A stretch of DNA of 43,454 bases from positions 1 through 43,454 of the forward strand of contig CAZNCS010000010.1 in NCBI GenBank assembly GCA_964571605.1, given 5' to 3'. The DNA is from Leptospira_B sp964571605. Lineage in GTDB: Bacteria; Spirochaetota; Leptospiria; Leptospirales; Leptospiraceae. The notes beneath the pieces are model-generated. The model worked only from the letters and a program-made list of their open reading frames with translations, was not told where the DNA came from and searched no databases. Below are positions 1 through 10,000 of the stretch, piece by piece. Every line of letters begins with the position of its first letter. Within the stretch, counting starts at the first letter, position 1. A program made the translations under genes and the position numbers.

Positions 1-1
1 T

Positions 2-3000
2 TCAGATAAACAAAAAAATTCCTCCGAATACTTGGAATCGGAAATTTTAATCGATCGAGAAGATATATTACAATTTCGGAAAGCAACCGGAGAATTACGA
101 AGATCCGATTTCAAATCGGAACCCAATCCTCCATTAAGTATGGGGACCGCATTCGCTTGGAAAGCGTTACTCTCTCCCTTATTCGGAATTGAAAATCGAA
201 ATCTATTCAAACTTTTACATCTCTCCCAGTCCTTCCATTGGGAAGCGGAAATCGGTTCTATAAAACCGGGAGATAGACTCAAGTCTCGAGCTAAAATCTC
301 TCGCGTCCGGAAATTAGGAACCGGACAGGAAGTTTTTATAACCGGAGAAGTTGAAAAGGCAAAAAAAATAGTTTGTTCATTTCAAACCGGATTTTTAATC
401 CGAGACGCCCAAGAAAAATTCAAAGAGTTCGATTCTTTACCCTTGGATAAAACCGTTCAAATTCGTACGGAGGCGGAATGTAACGTTTTACAATCCTTAC
501 CTTGGATCCAAATTAAAAATCCTGCTTCTTTAAATATAGGAACTAAACTCAGATTTATTTCTACTCATAGATATATCGAAAAAGCCGAGTCCGGGTTGGA
601 GCTCCTGCAGGCGAATGGAAATATTGAAATTGTAACCGCTACTGGCTTAAACCCCATTGGAAAGTTTCAAGTAGAAGAAACTTACAAGATAGGTGAAACT
701 TCTTCTTTAGATAAATTTTTCTCCCTATATTCCGACGAGGATTCCGAAGTCCAAATTTTACATCCTCATCGAATCCTTTCCCAAACGTTCTTTGCTCCGA
801 ACGACATGTCGGAGTATTCCGCCGCTTCGGGTGATACGAATCCGATCCATACGGATATAGATTTCGCGAAATATGCCGGATGGAAGGACAGAATCGTTCA
901 TGGACTTTGGACCTCTTCCCGAGTAATTAAACAAATTGTAACGGATATTTGCGGAGGAGATTCTTCTAGGCTTTTGTCTTTCGAGGAATTTTTCGAAGCT
1001 CCCGTATATTTGGGAGAAGAACTCAAAATAGAAACGCGGCATACTTCTCAGAGAAAAGGAAATAAAGTTCTTATCATAACAGTAGAGAACCGAGACGGCG
1101 AAATTAAACTCAGAGGTAAAGCCATCGTATCCTCTCCCAAGACCGGTTATGTTTTCACCGGCCAAGGATCTCAATCCCAAGCTATGGGAATGAAACTAAG
1201 AGAAGAATTTCCGGAAGCCAGAAACATTTGGCAAAGAGCGGAAAGTACAACACAAAACGAATTAGGTTTTTCTCTATTAAAAATTGTGCAAGAAAATCCG
1301 ACTTCCTTGCGAGTGGGCAAAAAAGTTTGGAATCACCCGAAAGGAGTATTACATCTCACACAGTTCACACAAGTCGCGCTTGTCACAAAATCCATGGCGG
1401 ATTGGGAAATTCTAAAAGAGAGAGGGTTTTTAATAAAAGAAGCTCCTTTCGCAGGTCACTCTTTGGGAGAATTTTCGGCTCTGTCCGCCAGAGGGTTTTT
1501 GGGACTCGAGAATGTGATCCGAATCGTTTACGGTCGCGGACTTACCATGCAAGGTTTGGTCCCTCGGGATGAAGAAGGTAGAAGCCCTTACGGAATGAGT
1601 GTAGTTTTAGGAAACAGACACGTAGGACTCGGCGAGGAAAAAATTCTTGAAATCGTAAAATCGATCAAAGAAAAATCCGGCTTACCTCTGGAAGTTGTTA
1701 ACTTAAACATTAGGGACAAACAGTACTCGGTTACGGGCGACTTAAAAGCGTTATCCGAAATGGAAGCAAAATTTAAAGAAATCGCCAGAGGTAAAAAAAC
1801 GACCATCCGATTGGAAGGTATAGATGTTCCATTCCACTCTAGAGTGTTAGTTTCCGGCGTAGACGCATTCCGAAAAACTTTGGAAACCAATGTCCCGACC
1901 CATTCTCATTTTGAAGAATTGGACGGTAAATATATTCCCAATTTAGTCGCAAAACCTTTCTCAACGAGTAAGGAATTCTTACAGAAAGTTTTTGAAATAT
2001 CGGAAAGCCCCATACTTGGAAAAATCATAAATGGTAAAGGCGAAAAACTCACCGACCAGGAACTTCGAAGAATTCTGCTTATCGAATTATTGGCATACCA
2101 ATTTGCGATGCCTGTACAATGGATTTTAACCCAAGACGTCTTCTTTAAGGATCTTGCGGTCAGAAGATTAATCGATCTGGGAGCCAGAGGAGATCTCGCC
2201 GGAATGGCTAGACAAACTCTGAGGGATTTTGCCGATCCATCTTCATTCGAAATTTTGCACTTAGAAGAAAACAGAAATATCGTTTTATCCGAAGAAGAAG
2301 ATTGTGAAGAGGCATCTTTTACTCGAATTGAAGAAACTGCTACTCTCACAACAAATACGGAAGAACCGGTAAAATCGTCCCAAACCGTAATTCAAAAAAT
2401 TTCCGAACCTGCTGAGCACATACAGGAGACTGGAAGTGCAACCGGAGACGAGGCTTCCGTAACCCTCACTCGAAAAGATGCGTTACTCTCTCTTCTTTCC
2501 TTAAAGGCGGGAGTACGTCCGGATGAAATCTCAGACGAAGAAAACATTGATACTTTGTTCGGAGGAAATTCCTCCAAACGTAATCAGGTAATGGCCGATT
2601 TGGGAGCGGAATTTAAAACTCCGACTCTGGATGGGGCTCACGAAAAATCCATGAAGGATCTCACAAAAACCCTCGAAGAACAATCTTCCTATGCGCAACC
2701 CGGCCCATATCTCCGTACAATATTCGAAGAAATGTTAAAGAAATTTTTCCCACCAGATTTTGGTAGAGGAGAAGTATTCAAATATTTGAAAGAAGAACGA
2801 GGACTTTCTGAATCCGGAATATTTGCCCTTAGCATCTTCCTACCATTAGTAGCGAGAGAAGGTGAATCCATTCGTAAGGGACAATTAAGCTCCATCGCAC
2901 TCGGTTCCAGAATTTCTAGTTCGAAAGAAGCTACCCGATGGTTGGACAAAGCGGTGGATCTTTATGCGCAGTCCAAAGGAATCCGGATCGGTAAAAAATC

Positions 3001-4027
3001 CACAAGTGGAAATGCTGCAGGTGGAGGAGCCAAAGTCGATGCGGCAGCCTTAGAAGAACTAGAGAGAAAATATTTTGGCGCGGATGGGATTTTCGGAAAA
3101 ACGATCAAAGACTTCAGACGCAGATTATTAGGCGAGGATCCTTTTGCGGAATATTTAATTAAAGATAGAAATATTCTAAACGAAGCCAGACAAAACCTTT
3201 CCACCGATACCATTCCTTCTTCCTTATTCGATGAGAAAAAAATCGTGATCTTCAGTAATTCGGAACAATGGGCGAAGAAAAAATTACTCCAAAGCCTTGC
3301 CGATATGAGAAACGGACAATTTGAAACAATACCGGCCAAAGATGAATCCTATTTAAGCAATCACGCAAGTGAATCGTTATCTAAAGTGATTCTGTATTGG
3401 GAAAAACATTGGGAAAGAGAACAAAAAGTTTCCGAAAAAGATTCGATCCTCATTCAGTCCAAACGCGCTTACCTTCTATCTCTCGCTTCATCTTGGAAAA
3501 CCGATAAAGATAAAAATCCAGTTTTCAAAACGAAAAATTCCGTTCTTCGCCCTAAATTGGAAATCGCTTTGGACGGGACTTGGAATTTTAAAGAATTGGA
3601 ACAACCAGTTGATCCGAAACAATTTTTGGAAAATAAAATTGCAATTCGGACTAGCTCTGATTTGGGAAATAGTTTCGGACCCAACGAAAAAGAAACAAAA
3701 TCCTTCCTACAAACTCTGGAATCTTCCGCAAAAGGAGGAATTGGTTTTTCAGGCATGAAAGTTTTGGTCACCGGAGCCGGACCGAATTCCATCGCTTTGG
3801 AAACCGTTTTTGCACTTCTTTCCGGAGGAGCAGAGATCATATTAACTACTACTTCGTATTCTTCCGAAAAAGTCAGATTTTACAAGAGAGTTTTCCAACA
3901 ATACGGTGCCAAAGGCGCATCTCTTACTATATTACCTTTTTCGCAAGGGTCAATGGACGATATCCGTAGTTTATCGGAATGGCTGATTGCAAAAGATTGG
4001 CAACCTGATCTTCTTCTTCCGTTCTGA
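2..4027 (+). CDS. fas: Type I fatty acid synthase, 5'-partial, first part (DH-MPT-ACP-KR N-terminal half)
   Basis: This is the upstream part of a giant multidomain fatty acid synthase. The frame is open to the left edge, so the N-terminus (in this family acetyltransferase and enoyl reductase) lies outside; the first possible start inside the window is TTG at 32. Counting from 32, I see a first hot-dog segment (about 10-130), a MaoC-like dehydratase with GDTNPIHTD (about 240-365), an acyltransferase with TGQGSQ and GHSLGEF (nucleophile Ser477), an ACP domain with GGNSSKRNQ (carrier Ser probably 847) followed by its helical structural subdomain, and the start of the ketoreductase with TGAG (about 1247-1250). 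Segments such as GIDVPFHSRVL resemble mycobacterial Fas as I remember it. The frame ends at TGA 4025-4027 in the middle of the KR Rossmann fold but continues homologously after it. Family assignment is very secure; whether an intact protein is made is not. Confidence 0.93.
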   Translation, partial: SDKQKNSSEYLESEILIDREDILQFRKATGELRRSDFKSEPNPPLSMGTAFAWKALLSPLFGIENRNLFKLLHLSQSFHWEAEIGSIKPGDRLKSRAKISRVRKLGTGQEVFITGEVEKAKKIVCSFQTGFLIRDAQEKFKEFDSLPLDKTVQIRTEAECNVLQSLPWIQIKNPASLNIGTKLRFISTHRYIEKAESGLELLQANGNIEIVTATGLNPIGKFQVEETYKIGETSSLDKFFSLYSDEDSEVQILHPHRILSQTFFAPNDMSEYSAASGDTNPIHTDIDFAKYAGWKDRIVHGLWTSSRVIKQIVTDICGGDSSRLLSFEEFFEAPVYLGEELKIETRHTSQRKGNKVLIITVENRDGEIKLRGKAIVSSPKTGYVFTGQGSQSQAMGMKLREEFPEARNIWQRAESTTQNELGFSLLKIVQENPTSLRVGKKVWNHPKGVLHLTQFTQVALVTKSMADWEILKERGFLIKEAPFAGHSLGEFSALSARGFLGLENVIRIVYGRGLTMQGLVPRDEEGRSPYGMSVVLGNRHVGLGEEKILEIVKSIKEKSGLPLEVVNLNIRDKQYSVTGDLKALSEMEAKFKEIARGKKTTIRLEGIDVPFHSRVLVSGVDAFRKTLETNVPTHSHFEELDGKYIPNLVAKPFSTSKEFLQKVFEISESPILGKIINGKGEKLTDQELRRILLIELLAYQFAMPVQWILTQDVFFKDLAVRRLIDLGARGDLAGMARQTLRDFADPSSFEILHLEENRNIVLSEEEDCEEASFTRIEETATLTTNTEEPVKSSQTVIQKISEPAEHIQETGSATGDEASVTLTRKDALLSLLSLKAGVRPDEISDEENIDTLFGGNSSKRNQVMADLGAEFKTPTLDGAHEKSMKDLTKTLEEQSSYAQPGPYLRTIFEEMLKKFFPPDFGRGEVFKYLKEERGLSESGIFALSIFLPLVAREGESIRKGQLSSIALGSRISSSKEATRWLDKAVDLYAQSKGIRIGKKSTSGNAAGGGAKVDAAALEELERKYFGADGIFGKTIKDFRRRLLGEDPFAEYLIKDRNILNEARQNLSTDTIPSSLFDEKKIVIFSNSEQWAKKKLLQSLADMRNGQFETIPAKDESYLSNHASESLSKVILYWEKHWEREQKVSEKDSILIQSKRAYLLSLASSWKTDKDKNPVFKTKNSVLRPKLEIALDGTWNFKELEQPVDPKQFLENKIAIRTSSDLGNSFGPNEKETKSFLQTLESSAKGGIGFSGMKVLVTGAGPNSIALETVFALLSGGAEIILTTTSYSSEKVRFYKRVFQQYGAKGASLTILPFSQGSMDDIRSLSEWLIAKDWQPDLLLPF
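4025..4027 (+). other. In-frame TGA interrupting the fatty acid synthase ketoreductase domain
   Basis: The codon after LLLPF is TGA, and the same frame then runs without another stop to 6610. Position 4028 onward (AVGEE...) continues the KR domain: in fungal and mycobacterial type I synthases this spot reads PFAA, so the stop falls on a small residue. It separates the NAD(P)-binding TGAG motif upstream from the catalytic YAATK motif downstream. A weak 4-bp hairpin (GGAG 4034-4037 with CTCC 4045-4048) follows. Possible explanations are a sequencing error, a recent nonsense mutation (for example GGA to TGA) or UGA readthrough. Confidence 0.95.
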
Positions 4028-4090
4028 GCGGTCGGAGAGGAAAACTCCACGTCTCAACTGGACGATTCTTCTCTAAATTCTTTACGCGTT

Positions 4091-6610
4091 ATGCTCCTTG
4101 GAGTGGAAAAATTGATCGGAACTTTGGGAAGAATGAAATCTTCTCTTGTTACAGATGTTTCTCCTCTTCACGTGATACTTCCTCTCTCTCCCAATCATGG
4201 AATCTTCGGAAGAGATGGAATGTATGCCGCGACCAAATTAGGTCTTGAGACATTATTCCGTAAAAAATTCTCGGAAGCTGATGACTGGGGCAAAAACACT
4301 CGGATACACGGTTGTGTAATCGGCTGGGTGAGAGGAACCGGTCTTATGGAAGCTAACGATATCGTAGCCCAAGCCTTGGAAGAAAAAACAGGAGTGTTTA
4401 CTTTTTCCAGAAGAGAGATGGGACTTTTACTGGCTTGTTTGGCGAATCATACCGTCTTTCATTCTCAGGAACCGATTTTAAAAGCGGATTTTACCGGAGG
4501 TCTGGAAACCGTATCCGATTTAGGAAAAATTCTTTCGAAAATTCGAATAGAGATTTTAGCCGAAGCAAAACTCAAAAAAGAAACAACGGCGCTCAAGTCC
4601 GGGTTATTTCCAATCGAACCCGAAAAGGAAAAACGAGAACAATATCCTAAAGAAGCTTACAAATATCCGTCGATTCCTTCCAAAAAAGAATTAGCAGCCA
4701 TCGGAAATTTGAAACATCTGAATTTGACCGAATTGGTTTGTGTGGTCGGATTTGCAGAACTCGGCCCCGGTGGGAGTTCCCTCAGTCGCTGGGAATTGGA
4801 AAAAGATGGAGTGCTCTCTTTAGAAGCGGCCCTTGAACTCGCCTGGACTATGGGATTTATAAAATACCAAGCCTCCGATAAAGGTAGAACTTGGACGGAT
4901 TCTGAAACGGGAGAATCGATCCAAGAATGGGAAGCAAAATCCAAGTATGAAGAAAAGATACTAACGAATACTGGAATCCGAATTATAGACGCGGAATCTA
5001 ACGGTTTTGATCCATCCACGTTATTCTCCTTTGTTGACGTAGTTTTAGAAGAAGATTTTTTCCTTCCAGTTTCCGGCAAGGAAGAAGCGGAAGAATTTAA
5101 AAAGGCAGAACCTGATTCAACGGAAGTATATTACGATTCTGAAAAAGACAAATGGTTCGTACGTAGAAAAAAGGGCAGTCAGATAAAAGTCCGCAAGGCC
5201 ATTAATTTTACGAGAAAAGTGGCGGGTCAAATTCCAAAAGGTTGGGATCCTACAAGATACGGTATTCCAAAAGATATAACCAAACAAGTGGATGCAATCA
5301 CCGTATATAACTTGTATTGCACCTGCGAAGCTTTTTTACGTTCCGGAATGGAGCCGATAGAGCTTTATACGTTCCTACATCCTGGATATGTAGGTTCTAC
5401 GGTCGGTTCAGGAATGGGAGGAATGGGAAAAATGAAACGTATGTTTCAGGACTTCCTTCTTGGAAAGGAAAGACAGCATGACGCACTCCAAGAATCCCTT
5501 ATCAATGTTACCGCAGCTTGGGCATTAACCTCTTATGTAGGAGCTTACGGTCCTGTCCAAACACCCGTTGCAGCCTGTGCCACTGCAGGAATTTCTTTGG
5601 AAATGGCAGCGGGTTTGATCCGGGAAGGCAAAGCGGGTTTTATGCTCGCAGGTGCTTTCGACGATTTTGCAGAAGAAGGTTTAGTCGGATTTGGAGACAT
5701 GCAAGCTACAGCAAGCAGTGTCGAAATGGAAACATTAGGCATAGAACCGAAAGGAATGTGCAGACCAAATGATATTCGAAGAGGCGGTTTCGTAGAAGCA
5801 CAAGGCGGAGGAATCGTTCTTTTAGCAAGAGGTGATATCGCTTTAGCCGCGGGACTTCCCGTCTACGGAATCCTTGCATACGCAGGATCTAAAACCGACG
5901 GAATCCAAGCTTCCATTCCAGCCCCAGGTTTGGGACTTCTTTCTTTAGGTGCAGAATCCAAAGAAACGGTTTCCCCTTTGAGATCCGCGTTATCCGTCTT
6001 TGGATTGACAGCGGATGATATCGGAATTGCGTACAAACACGACACTTCTACAAAAGCAAACGATAAGAATGAAAACAAACTTCTCTATAATCTGCTCGGA
6101 AAATTAGGAAGAACGGAAGGGAATCTTCTTCCGATCGTTTCTCAAAAATCTTTAACGGGACATTCCAAAGGTGGAGCAGCAGCCTGGCAGACCGTCGGAG
6201 TATTACAATCTTTAGAAGAAGGAATCGTAACCGGGAACCGCAATTTGGAAGAAGTGGATCCGGATATGAACGAATACTCCTTCTTGACATTTACGGACGA
6301 AACTCTTCGATTCGGAAAACATAGACTAAAAGCAGGGATGCTTACTACATTAGGTTTTGGTCATGTAGGAGCGCTTTGTTTGTTCGTTCATTCCGATTTC
6401 TTCTTTGCAGCGATCCCGGAGGAAAAAAGAGAAGAATATCTAAACCTTCGGAACAAACGGGAAATCAAAGGAAGAAACCGATATCACGAAATTCGAATGG
6501 GAATCGGAAAACCTCTCTACGAAAGAAGAACCAAATCTTTCTTCTCGGAAGAAGAAGTAGGAATCTTACTCGACGCGAACTATAGAGGCAAACAGGAGAA
6601 GTCGAATTGA
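4091..6610 (+). CDS. fas: Type I fatty acid synthase, second part (KR C-terminal half and ketosynthase)
   Basis: Downstream part of the same synthase, in the same frame as the first part. The ATG at 4091 is only the first start codon after the internal TGA; coding homology begins at 4028 and there is no ribosome site before 4091, so this is probably not an independent gene. Numbering from 4091: ketoreductase catalytic residues in YAATK (Tyr45, Lys49) followed by IGWVRGTGLM, then a linker, then the beta-ketoacyl synthase with TPVAACATAG (Cys496), KHDTST (His650) and SQKSLTGHSKGG (Lys686, His691), the complete condensing-enzyme active site. The C-terminus resembles mycobacterial Fas, which also lacks the fused phosphopantetheinyl transferase of fungal enzymes. 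The stop overlaps the next gene by 4 nt. Domain calls are secure; expression as a separate polypeptide is doubtful because half of the KR fold would be missing. Confidence 0.92.
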   Translation: MLLGVEKLIGTLGRMKSSLVTDVSPLHVILPLSPNHGIFGRDGMYAATKLGLETLFRKKFSEADDWGKNTRIHGCVIGWVRGTGLMEANDIVAQALEEKTGVFTFSRREMGLLLACLANHTVFHSQEPILKADFTGGLETVSDLGKILSKIRIEILAEAKLKKETTALKSGLFPIEPEKEKREQYPKEAYKYPSIPSKKELAAIGNLKHLNLTELVCVVGFAELGPGGSSLSRWELEKDGVLSLEAALELAWTMGFIKYQASDKGRTWTDSETGESIQEWEAKSKYEEKILTNTGIRIIDAESNGFDPSTLFSFVDVVLEEDFFLPVSGKEEAEEFKKAEPDSTEVYYDSEKDKWFVRRKKGSQIKVRKAINFTRKVAGQIPKGWDPTRYGIPKDITKQVDAITVYNLYCTCEAFLRSGMEPIELYTFLHPGYVGSTVGSGMGGMGKMKRMFQDFLLGKERQHDALQESLINVTAAWALTSYVGAYGPVQTPVAACATAGISLEMAAGLIREGKAGFMLAGAFDDFAEEGLVGFGDMQATASSVEMETLGIEPKGMCRPNDIRRGGFVEAQGGGIVLLARGDIALAAGLPVYGILAYAGSKTDGIQASIPAPGLGLLSLGAESKETVSPLRSALSVFGLTADDIGIAYKHDTSTKANDKNENKLLYNLLGKLGRTEGNLLPIVSQKSLTGHSKGGAAAWQTVGVLQSLEEGIVTGNRNLEEVDPDMNEYSFLTFTDETLRFGKHRLKAGMLTTLGFGHVGALCLFVHSDFFFAAIPEEKREEYLNLRNKREIKGRNRYHEIRMGIGKPLYERRTKSFFSEEEVGILLDANYRGKQEKSN

Positions 6611-7056
6611 AGGCCGATCTAGTCGCACAATTTTCTTCTATAGGGACATCTTCCCTACAAAACGCATCCATAGGCGTGGATCTGACTTACATTCCCGAAT
6701 TCAGATCCGCCTTGAGAGATCCGGGTACGTTTTTCTTTCAGGAAACATTTTCCGATTGGGAACGGGAGAAAGCCTCTACGAAACCATCCGATCAAAGACC
6801 GAATTTTTTCGCGGGAAGATATGCAGCGAAAGAAGCTTTTATCAAAGCAATCGACGGACATAGGTTATTCCAAGAACCCGATCTAAAATTCAAATATTCG
6901 GAAATCGAAATCCGTAACGACCAATTCGGAAGGCCTTTTTTCCGTTTTTACGGAAACGTTTCCGAATATATGCAAGAGTTAAAATCGGTTTCAATCCGAG
7001 TCAGTATCAGTCATGCGGAGGATTATGCATTTTCGGAAGTCCTCCTCGTTCTTTAG
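6607..7056 (+). CDS. acpS: AcpS-type 4'-phosphopantetheinyl transferase
   Basis: Predicted to move 4'-phosphopantetheine from CoA to the ACP-domain serine of the synthase just upstream. The 149-residue protein has the AcpS metal-binding opening GVDLTYIPEF, the central RYAAKEAFIKAI motif and the C-terminal VSISHAEDYAF strand; AcpS proteins usually have about 120-150 residues. The start is TTG at 6607 inside the TTGA overlap with the synthase stop, with an AGGAG site at 6595-6599, so translation is probably coupled. From family knowledge, mycobacteria also place acpS directly after fas, and fungi fuse this domain to the synthase. It is therefore more likely a dedicated activator of this synthase than the housekeeping AcpS, although it could do both. 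Confidence 0.9.
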   Translation: MKADLVAQFSSIGTSSLQNASIGVDLTYIPEFRSALRDPGTFFFQETFSDWEREKASTKPSDQRPNFFAGRYAAKEAFIKAIDGHRLFQEPDLKFKYSEIEIRNDQFGRPFFRFYGNVSEYMQELKSVSIRVSISHAEDYAFSEVLLVL

Positions 7057-7066
7057 GAGAAAGCGA

Positions 7067-10000
7067 ATGATTCCAATTAGAAAACAAGAACCAGAATCCG
7101 TAATAGAAGGAACTTTAAGCCTTCCTGAAATAGATGCGATTATAAAAGAATTAAAAATCCTGAATCCGAACCGCAGAGATTCTTACGACATCCTTCCAGA
7201 AAGAAAAGGAAAACTGAAAAAAGTATTGGTGGCGAATCGGGGAGAAATCGCGAAACGTTTTTTCTTAGCCCTTAGAGAAGAAGGGATTCGATCCGTTGCA
7301 GTCGTAACTAACCCTGACAAAGAACAATCCTGGTATGAATCCGCCGATGAAATTTTATATATCGGCGAATCCGATCGTTACTCTAATTCCCAAACGATCG
7401 TAGCTGCCGCTCTTCTTTCCGACGCGGACGCAGTCTACCCGGGATACGGCTTTTTATCCGAAGATTATAGGTTTGTGGAAACCCTGGAATCCGCCTCGGC
7501 CATATATCATAAAAACATTATATTTATGGGCCCCAAAGCCTCTGTAATGCGAAAAGTGGGAAACAAATTAGACGCAAGAAATCTAGCCTTAGAAAACGGG
7601 ATCCCTCTTTTAAAAGGAAGCGGACCGATTACCGAAGGAGACGAAATGGCTCTCCGCGAAGCCGAAAAAGTCGGCTATCCTGTCATGATCAAATTGGATA
7701 GCGGAGGCGGTGGTAAAGGAATGCTTGTGGTTCATAACCCCCAAGAACTTTTACCTGCGATAGAAAGCGCAGTCCGAATCGGAATACAATCCTACGGAAA
7801 CGGCACGTACTTTTTTGAAAAATACGTGGAACATCCCGCTCATTTCGAAGTGCAAATTTTCAATTCCACCGCGGTGGGAATCCGAAAATGCGCGGTCCAA
7901 AGAAGAAATCAAAAAGTAGTAGAAGAAAGTGGAGAAACATTTTTAGACGATAGAACTCTATTACAACTTCTTTCTTCTGCCGAAAAAATCGCGCATATCT
8001 CCGGATATTCGGAAGGTTGCGGAGCCGGTACTGTGGAATTTCTTTTGGATAATAAAACCGGAAATTTCGGATTTTTAGAAATGAATACAAGACTCCAAGT
8101 CGAGTATCCTGTGACAGATCAATCTCTCGGAATCGATTTAGTCAAATGGCAGATTTTTCTTTTCGACGGAAGAGAGCAGGAAATTCCCTACGAGTCGGTG
8201 ATTCGAAAAAGATTCTCCGATAGAAATCATTCCATACAATGTAGGATCTATGCGGAAGATCCTTTTCAAAATTATTCCCCGTCGCCCGGAAAAATCAAGG
8301 ACTTAGAACTTCCCACATTCAACGGAGTACGTTGCGATTTTGGATTCAGAAAAGGAGATCGGGTTTTAGGCGATTACGATCCTATGATCGGAAAACTTAT
8401 TACAACCGGGACCACAAGAGAAGAAGCTTTACTCCGTATGGAAAGAGCGCTTTCCGATTTGTACATCCGTGGAATCACTACGAATATAGAACAATTAATC
8501 CGACTTGTACGACACGAATCCTTTCAAAATGGAAATTACGATAACCGAATATTATCCGACTTTCCGGAACTTATAACTCCCGATTCCGAATCCGAAGAAG
8601 CAGCAGCTTTGTTTTGTTCCTTGGCGGAATGCATTCGATTTACTGAAAATGATGTAAAAGAATCGTTTAGAGGCAGAGACCTACCTAAATTATTACATTC
8701 CCAAGAATCGGAATATTCTACGTATCAATTCGAACTGAAGTCCGAAGAAAAAAGTTTTAAAGTTAGATTGTTTCGAATTTCCATTTCCAGCTATCAAGTT
8801 CTTTTAGATGGAAAAGATTTAGGAACTATCGGAGTTTCTTTAAGCGGAGAATTCGGTGAAGAATTTTTAGTAGAATACGAAGGAAGAACTGTACCTGTAC
8901 GAATCGACAGAAGACCTTCTTTTTATTCGGTTCGATTTCCCGACGGAAACGGAAAACTCAGATACGCTCGTTTTTCCATTCTTTCCAGAGACAAAAAATC
9001 GAATTCGGAATCCGAAGGAATCCTACGTTCACCTTTCCAAGGGACCTTTGTAAAAATATGCGAGAACCCATCCACCAAAGAAATATGGACGGAAGGATCT
9101 CAAGTGCAAGAAGGAGATCCGATTCTTGTCATAGCCGCCATGAAAATGGAAACCGTTTTAACGGCTCCTGTCTCCGGCAAACTAACTCATTTAATAGAAC
9201 ATGGAGACGTAAATAAATTAACTCGAGGTCTTACTGCCTCAGGTATGATTTTAGGAAAAGGATTCGGAGAAGGAGAAATTTTAGCAAAAATTGAAACCGA
9301 AAACTCTAATGAGTCTGAAACTTCTGCCGAAAAAATTAATTTTACTCCAAATTCAATTTGGGAATTTTTGCGGAGTATCGAATTCGACTCCGAACGGGAA
9401 ATCGACGGATTATCTTCTCCAATAAGTCTGGAAAAAGGAAACGACTTACGCAAATTACTTCGGTCCTGGATTTTCGGAACATTCCGCGAACCAGAATCCG
9501 TGTCTAAAATCGAAACCTTACTTTCTACATTCAGATTTCTTAAAGAATCCGATTCTGAAAATCGACTTTGGGGAAGTTTTTATATAGAAATTCTAAAATT
9601 TCACGTTTTAGTTCGCAGAATTTTTTCTTCCGATCCTGGTACTAAATTTTCCCATTATGGCGAAGTTCATAGACTTCTTACGGAGTGGGATACGGAAGGA
9701 TACCAACCGCCCAAGGCCACGAAAAAATTACTCTCGAACGCTTTCCATTATTACGGCGTGAAACAATGGAATCCTCTTCGCAGGACAAAAGATCAAAAAC
9801 AAGCGTTCTTATTCTTAGTGAGAGCGTACGCGAATCTCCGAGAAGGAAAAGAATTATTCGCAAAAGTGTTGGAAGTATTGTCCATCTACGCTCCCCCTAC
9901 TCCTTCCGTGGATCTAGCCTTACATGGAATTCTATATCTGGAAGAAAGAGAGAAAGAAACATCTCTTGAAAAAACGGTCAGAAGAATTCTCGCCTCCCGA

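Noticed and set aside
1..15. Identical 15-mer TTCAGATAAACAAAA at 1-15 and 34547-34561
   Set aside because: About one such chance match is expected in an A/T-rich window of this size, and the contexts (inside the synthase gene versus a gene leader) differ.
758..3840. Antisense ORFs of 60-150 residues across the synthase and carboxylase
   Set aside because: They lack domains and ribosome sites and arise from the codon bias of the sense genes.
4025..4060. Selenocysteine insertion at the FAS TGA
   Set aside because: The residue is Ala in relatives as I recall them, only a weak 4-bp hairpin follows, and no selenocysteine machinery is visible in the window.
4082..4096. ATG 4091 as the true start of a separate KR-KS protein
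   Set aside because: No ribosome site precedes it and coding homology already exists between 4028 and 4090; the split would also cut the KR fold.
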